The notes beneath the pieces were generated by a model. It saw only the letters and a program-made list of their open reading frames with translations. It was not told the origin of the DNA and did no database searches. A program made the translations under genes and the position numbers. From contig CADCTB010000025.1 in NCBI GenBank assembly GCA_902805665.1, positions 1 to 32,873 on the forward strand: a stretch of DNA of 32,873 nucleotides, written 5' to 3'. Below, piece by piece: positions 30,490 through 32,873 of the stretch. How positions within the stretch are numbered: the first letter of the stretch is position 1; each line of letters starts with the position of its first letter. Source of the DNA: an uncultured Acidimicrobiales bacterium (lineage in GTDB: Bacteria > Actinomycetota > Acidimicrobiia > Acidimicrobiales > AC-14).

Positions 30490-30718
30490 CGACGCCACAT
30501 TAGGACCGTAGGACCCCGTTCTCTTCGGGCTTGGGATCTGGCTCGAGCGGGAGCCGAAGGGCTGATCCTCGGCGGCCGGATGACCGACGCATGGACGAAG
30601 GCCCGGCGACCCGGCCGGGTACTCCGTGCGGAACGAAAAAGCAGTTCGCAGCACTGATCTGCCTGAACGCCGAGTGGCAGCTGAAGCCCACCACCCCAAC
30701 GCACGTCTGGAGGTCGTG

Positions 30719-31261
30719 ATGGCGGTCAGATCCAAAGTTCCAGGTACCGATGCCCGATCGGCTCTCGCCGTGGCCGTGACGACCGCCGCAATGATGCTGG
30801 CGGCATGCGGCGGCGGCGGTGGCACACAGGCGTCCTCGGACGCCGTGAGTACTTCCGTCTCGGCCGCTGGCGGCACCGGCGGCAAGGCCACCGGCGACGG
30901 TGCATTCTGCGACGCCGTTAAGGCTCAGTTCGCCCAGCTTTCCTCGGTGGGCGACGCTTCCTCCGTTGACGTCGGGGTACGCCTGCAGTACTTCACGCAG
31001 CAGAAGGAGCTCAACGCCAGGGTGAGAGGGGCGGCGCCAGCTGCGCTTCGAAGGGACATCGACACACGGACCGGCGCCAGTGACGCATTTGCCGACGCAC
31101 GCATGCGTGGCGACGCAGCGGCGGCCGCGGCCGCCGCTGCCCAGGTGAGCGCGCCCGGAACCCCAAGCCGCCGGAACGCGGGTTTCGGCGTACGTCAAGG
31201 ACCACTGCCAGTTCTAGGCAACTACCGGCGCTTGACAGCGGAGCGACCCATCGTGCTCTGA
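30719..31261 (+). pseudogene. small lipoprotein gene with a C-terminal frameshift
   Basis: ATG 30719 follows GGAGG at five bases. The product starts with a lipoprotein signal (LAVAVTTAAMMLAACGGGGG, lipobox LAAC), then a Gly/Ser/Ala linker, then a helical domain with AFCDAVKAQFAQL. The open frame ends at 31261 with an Arg-rich, atypical tail. In another frame the same DNA gives TRVSAYVKDHCQF and a TAG at 31215-31217. That end pairs a second cysteine with FCDAV and looks natural. Removing one C from the CCC run near 31151-31154 joins the two frames. So either a sequence error or a real frameshift is present. Function unknown. Confidence 0.65.
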
Positions 31262-31678
31262 CCGGGCTCAGCAAGGACCCAGCATGGCAGGACTGAGCCG
31301 ACGCTCGGCACCGGTCAGCATCGCAAATGCGACCTTCTGATTCATCAGATTGTCCTCGGCCGGGTGCACTGGGCTGGACGTCCCCTTCTCGAAGCTAGAC
31401 ACCGCAGTTATTGGACCCGTACCCGCCCGTATCTCCCGATCCGAGCTCGCAGCTCCAGAGCAGGAACACGCTGGTGCGGGACGTTGGATTCGCCGGGCTG
31501 AGTATCGACTCCGACGTGCAAACAACACCCGCTACGCCTCAGGGTTCGGCCGTGGGGCTCTCACCCCCGTGCGCACGGCGTCGCCGTGCGGTCGAATGCT
31601 CGCCGCCGCAATACTTCGTTCGTGACCCTCCTGCCGCCGGCAGTAGGGTCACTCGGTTCGGTTCGACCCTTCCGCGAT

Positions 31679-31695
31679 GCGGACTATTGCGGACT
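31679..31695 (+). repeat. GCGGACT direct repeat, pair left of the tRNA fragment
   Basis: GCGGACT occurs at 31679-31685 and 31689-31695, 10 bp apart, in the same orientation as the three copies at 31909-31941. Confidence 0.6.
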
Positions 31696-31758
31696 CACTT
31701 GGCTGCGTGCAACGAGCCGGTCGACGGCGATATGGCCTCTGACCTGCACTTTTGTGAG

Positions 31759-31820
31759 TGGAGACGATCGGACTCGAACCGACGACCCCCTGCTTGCAAA
31801 GCAGATATCGGCAAGCGTCT
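31759..31820 (-). pseudogene. tRNA-Ala(TGC) fragment lacking a normal D-arm
   Basis: The minus strand contains an anticodon arm TCTGC-TTTGCAA-GCAGG with anticodon TGC, a variable loop, a T-arm GTCGG-TTCGAGT-CCGAT and an acceptor 3' strand CGTCTCC-A. On the 5' side only AGACG (31820-31816) could pair with the acceptor, and just ten bases separate it from the anticodon stem, too few for a D-arm. It is therefore a 3' tRNA fragment, not a functional tRNA. Such fragments are typical of integration sites that use tRNA 3' ends. Confidence 0.65.
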
Positions 31821-31876
31821 GACCAGGGGTTTTGCCACAAAACCGCAGGTCGGAGCGCTTTTTCTTCCACCTTGTT

Positions 31877-31892
31877 GCGCACTGTAGTGCGC
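31877..31892. repeat. perfect palindrome with 2-base centre
   Basis: GCGCACT-GT-AGTGCGC. It lies between the tRNA fragment and the triple GCGGACT repeat. It may be a protein-binding site or a small hairpin. Confidence 0.5.
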
Positions 31893-31908
31893 TGTTGAGC
31901 GATGCAAT

Positions 31909-31941
31909 GCGGACTCTGAGCGGACTCCGAGCGGATTCCGC
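31909..31941 (+). repeat. three tandem 11-bp repeats, GCGGACT type
   Basis: GCGGACTCTGA, GCGGACTCCGA and GCGGATTCCGC follow each other without gaps. Together with 31679-31695 they flank the tRNA fragment on both sides, as arm-type sites flank a core attachment site. Confidence 0.6.
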
Positions 31942-32251
31942 AGGGCCGCAGCGGCTGGCGGTCACACTCGGTTCTCTGCAGCGCTGGCGACGCAGCGGAG
32001 ACGTGCAGCAGCCTGTGGTTGGGCTGGGCCATCCCGCTGACGAGGGCTCGCCCAGGCTCTTCTCGCGCGGCAAGAGCGCCCTGGACGGTCACGGCCATCT
32101 ATTGGGTCGACAAGTCTTCATTTCCGACAGCCAATCCACGCAGTCGTTCTGACCCTACTGCGACAGCATCGCGCCAGAGTGGGGGCTGGCTGCGCCCCGC
32201 GGTCGTGGCGAGTGAATACGGACCGGCCACGCCCCAGGGCGGGATGCGGTA

Positions 32252-32316
32252 CCGCCGTCTCTCCGGCGGCCACGTTTCCTGGCGAGGGCTGGCGTCCCCT
32301 GGCTCTCCGGCCAGGA
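32252..32316. other. cluster of strong hairpins, possible structured RNA
   Basis: CCGCCG-TCTCTC-CGGCGG (32252-32269) is followed by TCCTGGC (32277-32283) pairing with GCCAGGA (32310-32316). They lie about 200 bases upstream of the phosphatase gene. I could not match them to a known riboswitch class, and GC-rich DNA makes chance stems likely. Confidence 0.3.
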
Positions 32317-32514
32317 GTTCGCACCGCCTGGCGCGTAACCGCCCCTCCGCCCCGTACGGCACATGAAGGGCCGCGGCCGTGGCGCTGAGCGTGGCTTTCT
32401 GGGACGCGCGGTAGGGGGCACCCTCGCCGAACCCCGCAGTCCGCCGGGATTCGGCCCCATTGGCAGCAGACGCGCCGGCTCGGCTATTTGCATGCCGGAC
32501 AGGTATGTTCGTTG

Positions 32515-32873
32515 GTGTCACGCCTCGTGCTGATCCGCCATGGCCGTCCCCAGCTCATCGAGGGCGTCCCGCCGTCGACGTGGCGTTTAGCGGACCAGTC
32601 GTACGACGATGTCCGACGACTCTCCATGCGTCTTGGGTTCGTGGACCGGCCCTTCCTCCTCGCCAGCACTGAGCCGAAGGCGATCGAAACGGCCGAAGCA
32701 CTGGGGCTAGGACCGGTGCGTTCATCAGGTTCCTTCGATGAGGTCCGCAGGCCCTGGTACGACGACGCGGGGGACCATCACGATGCGACGGCCAGCTATC
32801 TGGCTGGCGAAACACTGGCGGATTGGGAGCGTCTTGACGAGGCAGTCAAGCGATTCGACGACGGGCTACACGG
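32515..32873 (+). CDS. histidine phosphatase family protein, 3' truncated
   Basis: The frame is open to the end of the window (119 codons visible) and is absent from the ORF track because it has no stop. From GTG 32515 it reads VSRLVLIRHGRPQLIEGVPP, with the diagnostic RHG phosphate-binding motif at the N-terminus. It continues with FLLASTEPKAIETAEALGLG, the second conserved segment (S-x-x-x-R/K-A-x-x-T-A), and FDEVRRPW containing the acid residue. The family includes phosphoglycerate mutases and phosphatases acting on small phosphorylated molecules. TATGTT at 32504-32509 may be its -10, which would give a nearly leaderless transcript. Confidence 0.85.
   Translation, partial: MSRLVLIRHGRPQLIEGVPPSTWRLADQSYDDVRRLSMRLGFVDRPFLLASTEPKAIETAEALGLGPVRSSGSFDEVRRPWYDDAGDHHDATASYLAGETLADWERLDEAVKRFDDGLH

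Larger units (their letters stand above)
31262..32514. other. gene-free region with att-like features
   Basis: About 1.25 kb in which no ORF shows family signatures or consistent codon bias. It contains a tRNA-Ala 3' fragment, GCGGACT direct repeats on both sides of it, a perfect palindrome and several strong hairpins. Short ORFs here are mutually overlapping on both strands. Confidence 0.6.

Noticed and set aside
30487-30560. Autoregulatory heptamer site before the SARP gene
   Set aside because: CCTAC-like pieces are present on the minus strand but not as RTCTACR repeats at 11-bp spacing.
31268-31528. Minus-strand ORF with a faint helix-turn-helix look (REIRAGTG, SSFEKGTSSP)
   Set aside because: The similarity to XRE regulators is fragmentary, with no complete domain and no supporting codon bias. 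It could be a decayed gene but cannot be supported.
31586-31822. Protein ending GDDRTRTDDPLLAKQ and the overlapping ORFs at 31411 and 31649
   Set aside because: The RTRTDDPLLAK-type text is the familiar false translation of tRNA sequence; it coincides with the tRNA-Ala fragment.

Overview
The window is high-GC DNA with a strong G/C preference at third codon positions and frequent GTG starts. Gene content fits an actinobacterium: an MT0933-type antitoxin, a DUF4395/thioredoxin pair, a SARP regulator with ATPase and TPR-like regions, and Thr-rich linkers. Acidimicrobiia-like is a guess from style only; no rRNA or complete tRNA is present to test it.

Layout. (1) 1-9159 is mostly ordinary chromosome: a truncated BNR/sialidase-like surface protein, a methyltransferase, a MutY-like glycosylase with an altered catalytic position, a flavin reductase coupled to an RmlC-like epimerase, two small secreted proteins, a DUF4395/thioredoxin pair, a short Rossmann-like protein, a peptidase C26-type hydrolase, a lone sufB and a small antitoxin-like protein. 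(2) 9174-13212 holds two convergent membrane-protein genes whose reading frames overlap antisense by about 0.8 kb. (3) 13213-16519 is an insertion-sequence scar: an IS256-family and an IS481-family element side by side, with truncated host genes between and beside them. (4) 16607-30489 is the most interesting part. It carries oligopeptide-type ABC permeases, two near-identical lipoprotein substrate-binding proteins, small DUF1059 proteins, several exported or membrane proteins (a beta-barrel-like protein, an LGFP-repeat protein, a DoxX-like protein, a protein with repeated PPNPA motifs) and a 1171-aa SARP-type regulator. (5) 30719-32873 has a frameshifted lipoprotein gene, about 1.25 kb without genes containing a tRNA-Ala 3' fragment flanked by GCGGACT repeats, and the start of a histidine-phosphatase gene.

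Central observation. Six places in region 4 carry direct repeats of a heptamer close to RTCTACR at exact 11-bp spacing (7 bp plus 4 bp). At four of them the last heptamer lies exactly 9 bp upstream of a TAnnnT hexamer. SARP regulators are known to bind heptameric direct repeats at one-helical-turn spacing just upstream of the -10 element. The sites precede the DUF1059-permease unit, the beta-barrel gene, the LGFP gene, the DoxX gene, the DUF1059-binding-protein unit and the PPNPA gene. I infer a local SARP regulon that joins peptide uptake to secreted proteins and is controlled by the adjacent regulator.

Evolution of the locus. The module DUF1059 / binding protein / convergent SARP regulator is present twice in tandem. 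Copy A keeps DUF1059, but its regulator is a start-less, internally deleted remnant. Copy B keeps the regulator, but its DUF1059 has decayed. Both binding proteins are intact. No transporter ATPase genes are in the window.
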